Assembly (NCBI GenBank): GCA_035299025.1 | Contig: DATGXK010000008.1 | Span: 620,001 to 684,000, forward strand | Direction: 5' to 3' | DNA: 64,000 nucleotides | Origin: Leadbetterella sp035299025 | Lineage (GTDB): Bacteria > Bacteroidota > Bacteroidia > Cytophagales > Spirosomataceae | Shown here: positions 26,396 to 35,068 of the stretch, in pieces | How positions within the stretch are numbered: position 1 is the stretch's first letter | Layout: every line of letters begins with the position of its first letter | Translations under genes and position numbers: made by a program | Notes under the pieces: model-generated | Seen by the model: the letters and a program-made list of their open reading frames with translations, nothing else | Database searches by the model: none | Told to the model about the DNA's origin: nothing

Positions 26396-26796
26396 TGATA
26401 AATTATTTAGATAAAGAGGATATTGTTTATATCAACAGACGAACTGTTGCTGAACATGGAGGAAATTTATGCCTCCTGATAATTTTCTACGCGAAGAAAA
26501 CCTCGATTATTTACTAGAAGCAGTACAGGCAGAAATGTTTGGGAACCTCTTTATCCAAAAATTACAGACAAAGCTGCCTTGTATTGCTATAATATAATTT
26601 GTAATTACATTATCAGTGATGAAAATAAACTACTGGCTTAGAGGTTGCTCTCGGCTTTTTGAAATTGAATGATTTTAGATTAAATAAAAATCTGAAATAT
26701 GAAGATTTATTAGCCTTCATCCTAAAAATAGCCTCAGGGAATTCCAATTTAGAAGAATGCAAAGCATGCTTTGCAGAAAATGTGACGAGCCTTTAA
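26395..26796 (+). pseudogene. Fic/Doc toxin gene with about three frameshifts
   Basis: Frame 1 opens INYLDKEDIVYINRRTVAEHGGN, the Doc N-terminus. A one-base shift after AAATTT gives MPPDNFLREENLDYLLEAVQ and AEMFG, a second shift gives PLYPKITDKAALYCYNIICN, and a third falls in the catalytic loop. The loop, normally DGNKRTG, reads DENK then TGLEVALGFLKLNDFRL. So the active-site Gly is Glu, the Arg codon has lost one base, and the Fic His is Tyr (CNYIISDENK). The C-terminus ends at a TAA 26794-26796. The toxin is dead; the remnant is still alignable, so decay is fairly recent. Confidence 0.75.
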
Positions 26797-26967
26797 TGGC
26801 ACTTCACCATTTTTTTGAAATGTAAGCGGCTTAAAAGATTGCTTTCAGGAAGAGCGATTTTGAAAGACCTACAGCTGGTATTAAATAAAAAACTAACATA
26901 AATGAGCAAAGTTTATGTTATGCATATTAACACGTTGGATTTTAATAGAATAAGAAAATCTATCAAT

Positions 26968-27303
26968 ATGAACTACAATAACAAATGCTTCAGGCCCATA
27001 TCGAATACCAACAACGGTGAAAGCTCCTCTGAAACAGTTTTTGAATATCGTCAAGATGGAAAAATATTAACCTCAACCTATTCGGGAGGAAAGATAGTTT
27101 CGGGTCATCTATTAGCAGTTGTAGACGAGAAAGGCCATATCGATATGCGTTATCACCATGTCAACTCCGAAGGTCAATTAATGACTGGCATTTGTAAATC
27201 AACTCCAGAAATATTACCCAATGGCAAAATACGCCTTCATGAAAAATGGCGATGGACTGCCGGTGATTGCTCAGAGGGCGAATCTATTTTGGAAGAAGTT
27301 TAA
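26968..27303 (+). CDS. conserved protein of the Bacteroidota 'n-acetylglutamate synthase'-labelled family
   Basis: 111 residues from ATG 26968 (MNYNNKCFRPISNTNNGES); an in-frame ATG at 26902 adds 22 residues without family character. The body has FEYRQDGKILTSTYSGGKI, MRYHHVNSEGQLMTG and a C-terminal EKWRWTAGDCSEGES. This small beta-rich family is widely present in Bacteroidota and often carries the above label, for which I know no support. No acetyltransferase motif is visible. A truncated second copy of its 3' end is at 34362-34430. It is convergent with the NO-operon kinase (13-bp gap). Confidence 0.7.
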   Translation: MNYNNKCFRPISNTNNGESSSETVFEYRQDGKILTSTYSGGKIVSGHLLAVVDEKGHIDMRYHHVNSEGQLMTGICKSTPEILPNGKIRLHEKWRWTAGDCSEGESILEEV

Positions 27304-27315
27304 ATTCCATAAGAT

Positions 27316-28821
27316 TCAATTTCTATTTGTGGCTTTTTTTATTGCATTAAATAAGTCTTTGGGATTGAATGGCTTGGTGAGGTAATCATCCATTCCTGAA
27401 TTAAAAACTTCGGTTTGCGTATCATTAGAAACAGAGGCCGTGAGGGCTATAATTGGCGTTGGGATGTTCAGCTCCCTTATACGCTTTGTGGCTGTAATAC
27501 CGTCCATGATAGGCATTTGAAGGTCCATAAGTATAACATCAAAGTTCTTTTGCTGAACCTTATCCACTGCTTCTTTTCCATTCTCGGCGAGGTCAATATT
27601 TACTTTCCAGCTTTCCATCATTTTTTTAGCTACTATAATATTGAACTTCACATCTTCAACCAATAATACATTTACACCCATCAAAGTCTCACTTAGGGCT
27701 TCTGCATTTTTTGGGGCAAGGGTCTCTGTTTGGTCTGAAGTTTGGAAATCCAGTGTGAAGTAAAATACCGATCCTTCACCAAATTTACTATTTACATAAA
27801 TATCGCTATTCATCAACACCAGGAGCTTTTTTACAATAGCCAAGCCCAGCCCAGACCCACCATGAACCCGTGTGATATTCGAGTTGGCTTGTGTAAATCT
27901 TTCAAAGACCTTAGTAATATGCTCTTGCTCTATTCCGATACCCGAATCCTTGACTTCAAACTTTATTTTTAAGCCTGTAGAAGATTGCTCTACGAGCGAA
28001 ATGTCAATATCAATAGTACCATTTGAAGTAAATTTTATAGCGTTGGACACAAGGTTATTGAGGATTTGTCCTAATCTGAGTGAATCACCAATTACATATT
28101 CAGGAAGTTGAGAGGAGTAGTTCAAATTTATTAAATTTTGATGCTCGTCCGCTCTAAACCTATTGGTAGACTTGATATCCATTAGCAAACTTTTCAAAGA
28201 AAATGATTTCTTATCAAATTTCACTTTGCCATCTTCAATTTTGCTAAAATCAAGAATATCATTAATTAGATTCAATAAATTGTGAGAGGATATATCTAAA
28301 GTTGTAATAAACTCGCTCTGCTCAGGCAAGTGCCTCTCTTGCTTTAAGATATGGATATTTCCAATTATGGCATTGAGAGGGGTTCTTATCTCATGGCTCA
28401 TCACAGAAAGAAAATCTGACTTTGCCTTAGCCGCCTTTTCTGCATTGTCTTTGGCCAAAAGCAAAGTTTGCTCAAGTTCGTTTTTAATATTTATTTGAGC
28501 ATTCAGAAAATCAATGATTTCCATGAGGTCATCAGAGTCACTCCATTTCGATTCGTTATCCTTATCAAGTGCAGACAAGGCAAATTTCACCTTTTGAATG
28601 GACTCCTTTTTCAGGTCAATTTCCTTTTTGAGGTTATTCAATACGTCTTGGTATTCTTTTTCGCTTACCTGAAAGGCATGTTCTGTGATTTTTTTATCTC
28701 GCTCGTAAGTCTCATACGAAGCACTAACAATATTTATTATCGAAGCGAACTCTGGATTTTCAAGCCCTTGAGGGCCCAAATGTTTTGTAATTTGCTTAAG
28801 CAATAGTGGATGAATTGCCAT
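27316..28821 (-). CDS. cytoplasmic hybrid histidine kinase (HisKA-HATPase-REC), FIST partner
   Basis: 501 residues, no membrane segment. The N-terminus HPLLLKQITKHLG is of a type found in kinases next to FIST genes. A coiled coil covers about 40-130. The H-box is SHEIRTPLNAIIG with His143, the ATPase has DSGIGI and GGSGLGLAIV, and a receiver domain (about 383-500) has Asp433 in LMDLQMPIMDG and the KPF lysine. It is the last gene of the four-gene operon, 4 bp after the FIST gene. By analogy to NahK, which works with the FIST haemoprotein NosP in Pseudomonas, it may be controlled by that protein (inference). Confidence 0.93.
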   Translation of the reverse strand: MAIHPLLLKQITKHLGPQGLENPEFASIINIVSASYETYERDKKITEHAFQVSEKEYQDVLNNLKKEIDLKKESIQKVKFALSALDKDNESKWSDSDDLMEIIDFLNAQINIKNELEQTLLLAKDNAEKAAKAKSDFLSVMSHEIRTPLNAIIGNIHILKQERHLPEQSEFITTLDISSHNLLNLINDILDFSKIEDGKVKFDKKSFSLKSLLMDIKSTNRFRADEHQNLINLNYSSQLPEYVIGDSLRLGQILNNLVSNAIKFTSNGTIDIDISLVEQSSTGLKIKFEVKDSGIGIEQEHITKVFERFTQANSNITRVHGGSGLGLAIVKKLLVLMNSDIYVNSKFGEGSVFYFTLDFQTSDQTETLAPKNAEALSETLMGVNVLLVEDVKFNIIVAKKMMESWKVNIDLAENGKEAVDKVQQKNFDVILMDLQMPIMDGITATKRIRELNIPTPIIALTASVSNDTQTEVFNSGMDDYLTKPFNPKDLFNAIKKATNRN

Positions 28822-28825
28822 GGTT

Positions 28826-29965
28826 TTAAATTTCTTTAAGTGTTGTAATTGTCATGGTTTGGTTTTGAAGTTCACACTTCAGCGACTTTACCAGTGGCGA
28901 TAATTCACCATAGGAATAGAATCCGCAAACCGGAGTTTCCTTTCCGAAAATATCTTGTAAAATATCGATCTCTTCTTCCACTCTATCGTTTAAGATTAGT
29001 CTTCTTCCTACGCAGCTTATCAAAATAGAAAGGTCGGGTTTTTCAAAGCTACTAATAGATTCTTTAGCGGCCAGTCCCGAAGCATTTATTATTTTATCAA
29101 AATTTGCTTTCATTAATCTTACCTTGCTGCCTTCGGGTAGATTGCCGGCAAAAGTCATCGATTTACTTTCTTCGTCGAGAGAAAGGATTGTTCTTACGTT
29201 TTTCAAATCGTGAAACTCGCTAGAAATTGACAATGGAAATAACAAGGCCGATCCAGGGAGCTCGTCGGCATAAGACCCCAGATATTCTTTATATAAGTCT
29301 AACGCACTTTTGTGGTCTAATTCGTAAAGTATGTTATTGTTTGATTTTGTCACAACTCTTTCTGGTCCAAATTCGTCCCATCCGCCCAGCGAACCGTGTC
29401 CTACCTTGATATGGTCTCCATAAAAACCAACTACCACCACATTGCCCGCCTGAAGGTCATTGTTTAGACCGACCACGGTAGACTGAAACCTTGAGCCATC
29501 ACCAGCTAAGCCACCTGTTATCAGGATTTCGTCGGTATTTTCATGGTTCAAACCGTTTATGAGGTCTGTACCGTTAATTAGACCTCCATCTGACAATACA
29601 AAAATGTATGTCAGATCTTTTTTCTCCAATCTATTGTAAAGACTTAGACCAAGCTGGAAGCTACTTTCGTATTCACTGATGTTTCCTATATGAATTTCGT
29701 AGCGAGTTTTATCAAACTGAATGGCCGTATACGACAATTCTTCATCATGAAAGGTATAATCAATTATTTCACCCGATGTTGATGAGGAAATTACATTGCT
29801 GTTTGGATATTGGGCCTTCAATTGGGCCACCATCAAATCGTTAATTTTATCTTTGCCACCAAACATTAAAATAATGTCGGCATTGTTGTCATTAAATCCA
29901 TCTGCCGTATGGAGATTCGACCATTTATTGTTTAAGAAGATTTCTTGTTTAATTTTCATTTTCAA
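28826..29965 (-). CDS. FIST-domain sensor protein (possible NosP-type NO sensor)
   Basis: 379 residues. The FIST_N domain (about 25-215) shows the family signatures ADIILMFGGKD, SSTSGEI, GGLAGDG, NVVVVGFYGD and the FIST_C domain (about 220-365) ends CGFYSYGEL and SPLVKS. There is no signal or membrane helix. FIST proteins are soluble signal sensors; one subgroup, NosP, binds haem and senses nitric oxide. A haem ligand cannot be assigned here. The start overlaps the stop of the upstream kinase by four bases (ATGA type), and the second kinase follows by 4 bp. Confidence 0.9.
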   Translation of the reverse strand: MKMKIKQEIFLNNKWSNLHTADGFNDNNADIILMFGGKDKINDLMVAQLKAQYPNSNVISSSTSGEIIDYTFHDEELSYTAIQFDKTRYEIHIGNISEYESSFQLGLSLYNRLEKKDLTYIFVLSDGGLINGTDLINGLNHENTDEILITGGLAGDGSRFQSTVVGLNNDLQAGNVVVVGFYGDHIKVGHGSLGGWDEFGPERVVTKSNNNILYELDHKSALDLYKEYLGSYADELPGSALLFPLSISSEFHDLKNVRTILSLDEESKSMTFAGNLPEGSKVRLMKANFDKIINASGLAAKESISSFEKPDLSILISCVGRRLILNDRVEEEIDILQDIFGKETPVCGFYSYGELSPLVKSLKCELQNQTMTITTLKEI

Positions 29966-32472
29966 AAATTTTTAAATTCTGTTTCCACTAAATTTATTAG
30001 GTTCGGAACTTCCGACAAAAACAACACTATTCTGTCTTTAGTCGCTTGATTTATTCCATTTATTTTGATTTCAGACTCAATCTCCTTTAGAAGTCTTTCG
30101 GTTTTAGGAAGCCCCACCATAGAAAAACTCGGTTTCATTTTGTGTGCTGTTCCGGCAAGGTCTTTCCAGTCCTCACATTCCAGTTGGTTTTTAAACTGTA
30201 AAATATTCTCTTGTATTTCATCAAGAAAAGTTTCGAATACCACTTTCTTAAAATCAAGATCCTCGCCAAAAAAGGCCACAAGGCCGTTTTGGTCAATTTT
30301 CAGGTCAGTGCTGAAATCAGCCGGACTAGGATTATCATTTATAAAGGATGTATTGTTTAAAATTGTATTCTGTTTCTGCAGGTAGTTGCTCAACAAATTA
30401 TTTAGCTGCTCAGGGGTGAAAGGTTTTATAAGTACCCCATTCATTTCTGCATCGACCGCCTTATTCTTTTCATTGATCATGGCAGAGGCTGTTAGTGCCA
30501 CAATCGGCGTTTTTTGATTGGGTCCGAACTCTCTTCTGATTGCCATACTCGCCTGATATCCGTCCATATTAGGCATTTGTATATCCATTAGAATTAAATC
30601 GTACTTCTGGATTTTGGCTATATCTATGGCTTCTCGTCCATCTTTTGCATATTCATAATTGATATCCCATTTTTTAAGAAGGGTGCTCAAATATTTAAAG
30701 TTTAGGGGGTTATCTTCTACTATGAGAATATTGTAATCGCTAAACTCTACTGGTCCAGAATTAATAATAGTTTCGTTACTTTTATCAATTTTTATGGTTG
30801 TTAGCTCAAATGGCAAACTGATGGAGAAGGTTGAACCCTGCCCGGGTGAGGTTTTGAGCGAAATATCTCCTCCTTGTAACAGTACAAGCTCTTTTACTAT
30901 TGCCAAACCTAGGCCTGTACCCTTGGTTTTAGTATTATTGATTGTATGTACTTGCTTGAATTTCTGAAATATACTCTTGGCATGTTTTGGTTCCATGCCA
31001 AGTCCGGTATCTTCTACTTGAAAACTCAAGTACACTCTTTTTTCATCGATTTGAGACGCTATCTCAACAGAAAGTCTTATGTGGCCTTTCTCTGTAAATT
31101 TTTCGGCGTTGCTCAGTAGGTTGTTAAAAATTTGGTTGAAAATCAGTTCGTCTCCAATTACTAAAACGTCTAGTTTAGGATCTATTTCCAAAATTACCTT
31201 CAGGTTTTTGGCTTGTGTTTTTAGTTCATAAGTTCTCTGAAATGTTCTAAGCTGACCAACTATATCAAATTGTTGTTTTTTTACTTCTAATTTTTTAGCT
31301 TCTATTTTGGTAATATCCAGAATGTCAGAAATGAGCGAAAGCAGAAAACTGGCTGAATTTTTTATTATATCTAGAAATTCTACCTGCTCCTGACTAGGTT
31401 TTGTATCATACATCAGGTGCGACATGCCTATAATGGCATTGAGCGGTGTACGAATTTCATGGCTCATATTTGCCAAAAACTCTTGTTCTGCCTTTTGTGC
31501 CAACTCCGCTACTTCTTTGGCTATGGCAAGTTCTGATTGTATACTTTTTAAATTAGAAATATCGTAATGAATACCCACAGAACCCACCACCTGCCTTTTG
31601 TCATTCAATAATGGACCACCACTTACTATCACCCAAAGTCTTTCGCCATTTTTCTTAATTATTTGCATCTCATAGGACGAAATTTCCCCGTTTTCTCTCA
31701 ACTCTGTTTGGCGTCGGAGGGTTTCCTTGAATTCATCTGGAATAAAAATATCAGTTGCAGATTGGCCAATTAGTTCTTCTTCGGTGTAGCCGGTCATCTT
31801 GCACAAAGACTGGTATACCCTCTGAATAATTCCATTATTATCGACCTCCATAAATCCAAGATTCATATTTTCTAGGATTAGTCTATATTTTTCCTCATTC
31901 AGTTTGAGTTCGTCCTGAACTTTGTGAATACTTGTGATGTCCCGAGCCATGGCTTTCAATCCATTGAACATCAATTGACCCTCGACATCCTTAAAATCGA
32001 GCTGGAAGTTTTGGCCAAGCCAAATTAAATCTCCGTTTTTCTTGACGGCTGGAAACTCCAAGTAACCATGCGACACCTTTTCTTTAAGGCAGTGTATCAA
32101 AAAATCTTTTACACGTTCTTTGTGTGATTCATCTACAATCTGCAAAAAAGTAATATTCGAAAACTCCTCCGGTGAGTATAACAAGAGATTGGTTGCTGCA
32201 GAGTTGATATAACTGAGTTTAAAAAAACTATCTACCTCAAACACTATTTCATTGACAGATTCTACAAGTTCTTTATAGATTTTCTTACTTTTCTGCAAAT
32301 CGTCCGTCCGCTGCCTGACTTTAAATTCAAGACTTTCATTAAGCTTTTGTAGATTTAAGTTTGCCCGGTAGAGCTCCAATGCTTTTGATTCAAGAATTTT
32401 TTCGGCTTCCTTTCTAGATTGCCGTTCCCTGTAAATTCTTCGCTTTAGTAGCTGTATTTCTAATTCTCCCAT
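29962..32472 (-). CDS. hybrid histidine kinase, PAS-PAS-HisKA-HATPase-REC-Hpt
   Basis: 836 residues, soluble. An N-terminal coiled coil (about 1-65) has the QSRKEAEKILESKALELYRA motif seen in FIST-linked kinases. Two PAS domains follow (about 66-185 and 190-310). HisKA has His338 in SHEIRTPLNAIIG, the ATPase contains DTGLGME and GTGLGLAIV, and the receiver has Asp630 in LMDIQMPNMDG. A C-terminal Hpt domain has His777 in AGTAHKMKPSF. It is thus a complete internal phosphorelay. Start two bases after the H-NOX stop, ending inside the FIST start: one operon. It resembles H-NOX-associated kinases. Its exit partner is not in the window. Confidence 0.94.
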   Translation of the reverse strand: MGELEIQLLKRRIYRERQSRKEAEKILESKALELYRANLNLQKLNESLEFKVRQRTDDLQKSKKIYKELVESVNEIVFEVDSFFKLSYINSAATNLLLYSPEEFSNITFLQIVDESHKERVKDFLIHCLKEKVSHGYLEFPAVKKNGDLIWLGQNFQLDFKDVEGQLMFNGLKAMARDITSIHKVQDELKLNEEKYRLILENMNLGFMEVDNNGIIQRVYQSLCKMTGYTEEELIGQSATDIFIPDEFKETLRRQTELRENGEISSYEMQIIKKNGERLWVIVSGGPLLNDKRQVVGSVGIHYDISNLKSIQSELAIAKEVAELAQKAEQEFLANMSHEIRTPLNAIIGMSHLMYDTKPSQEQVEFLDIIKNSASFLLSLISDILDITKIEAKKLEVKKQQFDIVGQLRTFQRTYELKTQAKNLKVILEIDPKLDVLVIGDELIFNQIFNNLLSNAEKFTEKGHIRLSVEIASQIDEKRVYLSFQVEDTGLGMEPKHAKSIFQKFKQVHTINNTKTKGTGLGLAIVKELVLLQGGDISLKTSPGQGSTFSISLPFELTTIKIDKSNETIINSGPVEFSDYNILIVEDNPLNFKYLSTLLKKWDINYEYAKDGREAIDIAKIQKYDLILMDIQMPNMDGYQASMAIRREFGPNQKTPIVALTASAMINEKNKAVDAEMNGVLIKPFTPEQLNNLLSNYLQKQNTILNNTSFINDNPSPADFSTDLKIDQNGLVAFFGEDLDFKKVVFETFLDEIQENILQFKNQLECEDWKDLAGTAHKMKPSFSMVGLPKTERLLKEIESEIKINGINQATKDRIVLFLSEVPNLINLVETEFKNF

Positions 32473-32474
32473 AA

Positions 32475-33014
32475 TTAAGACTTGGAAATAATAAACTCCA
32501 CAACTTTACAATCGTCGGTTAATACTTTTTTTGAAATTTCGGCCTTTTCATTGAAATACGAAAGACACCCTCTTATTAGTCCGAGGGCCAAGTCCGCCAT
32601 TTTTCTTTCAGATTTGTAAATCATTTTCAGGGTATTGTCATCGAGCTGGCTTACTTCAAATTTAGGGAGCTCTGCTTCAGGGTATAACATTTTAACCTGT
32701 AGATGAATATTTTGATCTACAGCTTGCAGCATTTCGAAAGAGTCTTTAATCCTGACAAACATATGTCCATAAGACTTCATAAGAGAACTAAAAAGATACT
32801 CGCCGAATACTTCGTAAAGAACCGCCTCTTCAATGCCCGTTTTCAGATGTAGATGGTCAACCAAAACCATCATCTCTTCTCTAGCATAAGTACCAACAGA
32901 AGTGTAAATTCCATTTGATTTCAATTCCGATTTAGAAATTATTTCATCAACAACCTCATAACCGAACTTTTCTTCAACCATTTCCAAAAACTCAGTGAAA
33001 ATTATTCCCTTCAT
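32475..33014 (-). CDS. H-NOX haem nitric-oxide sensor protein
   Basis: 179 residues, the size of a stand-alone H-NOX. Family features: N-terminal MKGIIFTEFLEMVEEKFG, proximal haem ligand His104 in DQNIHLQVKMLYP, Pro117 in AELPKFEV and the haem-propionate clamp Y133-x-S135-x-R137 in IYKSERKM. The position of the distal Tyr that stabilises O2 in anaerobic-type H-NOX (Tyr140 in Thermoanaerobacter, offset +2 here) is Leu142. So it should prefer NO/CO over O2 (inference). It heads the operon and would regulate the kinase directly downstream, as in Shewanella and Vibrio pairs. Confidence 0.93.
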   Translation of the reverse strand: MKGIIFTEFLEMVEEKFGYEVVDEIISKSELKSNGIYTSVGTYAREEMMVLVDHLHLKTGIEEAVLYEVFGEYLFSSLMKSYGHMFVRIKDSFEMLQAVDQNIHLQVKMLYPEAELPKFEVSQLDDNTLKMIYKSERKMADLALGLIRGCLSYFNEKAEISKKVLTDDCKVVEFIISKS

Positions 33015-33072
33015 GTTAAATTCCTTTTAGTCGCACTTAACTTTTTAAATTATTCTAAAAAATTGCATTAAA

Positions 33073-33153
33073 TCATTGCTTCTTATCTGCCCCATTACTA
33101 AAACCAGAAAGATCAGCTTCTAAAATTTGATCTCCTAAATATGCAAACATCAT
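33073..33153 (-). other. 26-codon open frame overlapping the stop of the small secreted protein gene
   Basis: Its ATG overlaps the TAA of the upstream gene as TAATG, followed by MFAYLGDQILEADLSGF and a TGA at 33073-33075. Codon use looks coding, so it is either the frameshifted C-terminus of the 134-residue protein or a very small coupled peptide. No family known. Confidence 0.35.
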
Positions 33154-33557
33154 TATACCCTACTTGACGTCAAACCGATAAATTTCTTTGAATCCATAGA
33201 AGAAATACCATGATAACCCAATCCTACTATCATTTGATACATGACGTGAGCCTTTTTATCTTCGGTCTTTTCGGCTTCAATAAATAATTCATAATTCTTA
33301 AATATATCGGAGCCAAAATAAAGTGTTTGCATTTGGTGTTTATAACCAAAAGCTCGGCAATTACAACTTGCATCAATAGCTGACTTTGACTTAAAAATTC
33401 CTGAGAAATCAGCCATTAATTGACTGATTTTAAGACCAAAAGCATCATCAAATTTTCCACTTTCAAGCATTTGAAATCTAGGAGAAAGCGGGTTTTGACC
33501 AAGGCCAAAAAACCGAATGAGGGTGAAGATAACTATGATTTTAATAGTTGTTTTCAT
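33153..33557 (-). CDS. small exported protein of unknown function
   Basis: 134 residues with a signal-like N-terminus (about 1-20, ending FFGLGQ). The mature part has two neighbouring cysteines in DASCNCRAFGY, a charged helix FIEAEKTEDKKAHVMYQ and the terminal segment GYHGISSMDSKKF. No family is recognised. It lies upstream of the NO-sensing operon on the same strand, with a ~140-bp gap, so it could be co-regulated. The likely frameshift at its end (33153) suggests that the original gene was about 26 residues longer. Confidence 0.55.
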   Translation of the reverse strand: MKTTIKIIVIFTLIRFFGLGQNPLSPRFQMLESGKFDDAFGLKISQLMADFSGIFKSKSAIDASCNCRAFGYKHQMQTLYFGSDIFKNYELFIEAEKTEDKKAHVMYQMIVGLGYHGISSMDSKKFIGLTSSRV

Positions 33558-34089
33558 TAGATTTTATTTTTTAGAAAGCACAAATATCGTGTATGTAAAT
33601 GTGTTGATTGGAACTACCACAATCTGCCTACTTCGGTTTTGGCCGAGTATGTATATTTAGTATCTCTCCCCAATAAGCAGTAGTTTTATCATTAACTACC
33701 CCAAATAAAGCATCCTCTGACCTTGGATATCAGCTATTGTTGCTTTACCATTTGCACACGAAAAAGTATTAATCAAAAACCATGCTAAGCCAAAAAAGGA
33801 ATTCTTCACATGTAAAAAACTATCGAATTTTATGTAAAAACTTTCCATTTTGGGTTGTTCGCTAATGTTATCAAACAAAATAAAGATACCAAATTGGGCT
33901 CATTTATAAGGTAATTATTACAAAAATGGATCAAAACCGCCAATAATTCCGAAAACACCACCGTAAAATAACTTTTCTAAAATAACTTGTATCCTCTCCT
34001 GTAAATCGGCTTCAAACTACACCAATTTGTTTTAGAGATCGATGTGGATAATCAATAGTTTCATTACAATAATTTCTTCTTTTTGATAA

Positions 34090-34334
34090 TTCAATAATTT
34101 CCCGGATATCGTTGAATCATTACTTTTTAAATCCGCTAAGCAGAGAATTAGATAAGTCATTCTTCTCTACGATCGGTCGGTCACAGAGCCTGAGGTCAAT
34201 GAAGAAGTAAAGCAAATATTAGAAACTCCTTGGGATTGAACTTGGCATATTTCGATTTTGAGCTTGAACCGCACTTCAATTTCCTAGATACAAACCAGTT
34301 TTTGAGTAATGGTTGGCAAAAATTATATGCGTAA
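34090..34334 (+). pseudogene. remnant of an unidentified gene with a stop and a frameshift
   Basis: In one frame 34090-34236 reads FNNFPDIVESLLFKSAKQRI, a stop, then VILLYDRSVTEPEVNEEVKQ and ILETPWD. A +1 shift continues at 34239 as NLAYFDFELEPHFNFLDTNQ and FLSNGWQKLYA with a TAA at 34332-34334. The joined text is protein-like, with acidic/aromatic patterning, but I do not recognise the family. The rest of 33558-34089 shows no gene that I can support. One 60-codon minus-strand frame (33696-33878) has no support. Confidence 0.45.
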
Positions 34335-34361
34335 GCAGTATCGACCTTAAAAAGAAAATGA

Positions 34362-34430
34362 CACCTTGAAAAATGGCGATGGACTTCTGGTAATTACTCA
34401 AAGGGCGAATCGATTTTGGAAGAAGTTTAA
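34362..34430 (+). pseudogene. truncated 3' copy of the 26.9-kb gene
   Basis: The last codons read EKWRWTSGNYSKGESILEEV plus stop, closely matching the C-terminus of the protein at 26968-27303 (EKWRWTAGDCSEGESILEEV); DNA identity is also high. Only the final ~22 codons remain. The tail overlaps the stop codon of rnhB on the other strand. It is evidence of duplication followed by deletion. Confidence 0.8.
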
Positions 34431-35011
34431 GTTCTAACTCGGAAAGTGAGTCTGTGGTGTGGCGTATGGCCATATTCTAAAATGGCTTTTCTGTGAAAAA
34501 TGGTAGGATAACCGGCATTTTCATGCCATTTGTAGCGAGGATATTCTTGAGCCAAAGCCTCCATAATCTCATCTCGATAAGTTTTGGCCAAAATAGAAGC
34601 TGCGGCGATAGACAAATATTTGCCGTCGCCTTTTATCACGCAAGTGTGCGGAATCATGGGATAAGGCGTAAATCTGTTACCATCTACGAGCAAATGTTCG
34701 GGTTTAAGCCTCTCCGAAATCGCATCTACGGCCCTGTGCATAGCCAAAAAACTGGCTTTCAAGATATTTATTTGATCAATTTCGAGGTTTGAAGCTTCGG
34801 CCACTGCCCACACCAGAGCACTTTTTTCAATTTCGGTTCGGAGTTCGAGCCTTTGATTCTTACTAAGTTGCTTAGAGTCATTGAGCCACGGATGTTCATA
34901 ATCTTTGGGCAAAATCACGGCTGCGGCCACTACAGGCCCTGCCAAACATCCTCTACCGGCCTCGTCGAGTCCTGCTTCTATATAATTTTTGTTGAAATAG
35001 GGTAAAAGCAT
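34427..35011 (-). CDS. rnhB: ribonuclease HII
   Basis: 194 residues from ATG 35009-35011 (MLLPYFNKNYIEAGLDEAGRG); an upstream in-frame ATG at 35068 adds 19 residues foreign to the family. Active-site acids are in GLDEAGRG (Asp16, Glu17 from this start) and in HLLVDGNRF, with a further one in the AKTYRDEIM region. The C-terminal KWHENAGYPTIFHRKAI is the usual ending. It cleaves RNA in RNA-DNA hybrids and at misincorporated ribonucleotides. Its stop overlaps the truncated duplicate, so the insertion junction lies right at the gene end. Confidence 0.95.
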   Translation of the reverse strand: MLLPYFNKNYIEAGLDEAGRGCLAGPVVAAAVILPKDYEHPWLNDSKQLSKNQRLELRTEIEKSALVWAVAEASNLEIDQINILKASFLAMHRAVDAISERLKPEHLLVDGNRFTPYPMIPHTCVIKGDGKYLSIAAASILAKTYRDEIMEALAQEYPRYKWHENAGYPTIFHRKAILEYGHTPHHRLTFRVRT

Positions 35012-35068
35012 ATCATTTGTATTTGTTGGAGTTACAAATCCATATTTATTTGTATCGAAATGCTCCAA

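Noticed and set aside
33696..33878. 60-codon minus-strand gene
   Set aside because: No recognisable motif, and no partner in a region full of broken genes; too weak to list.
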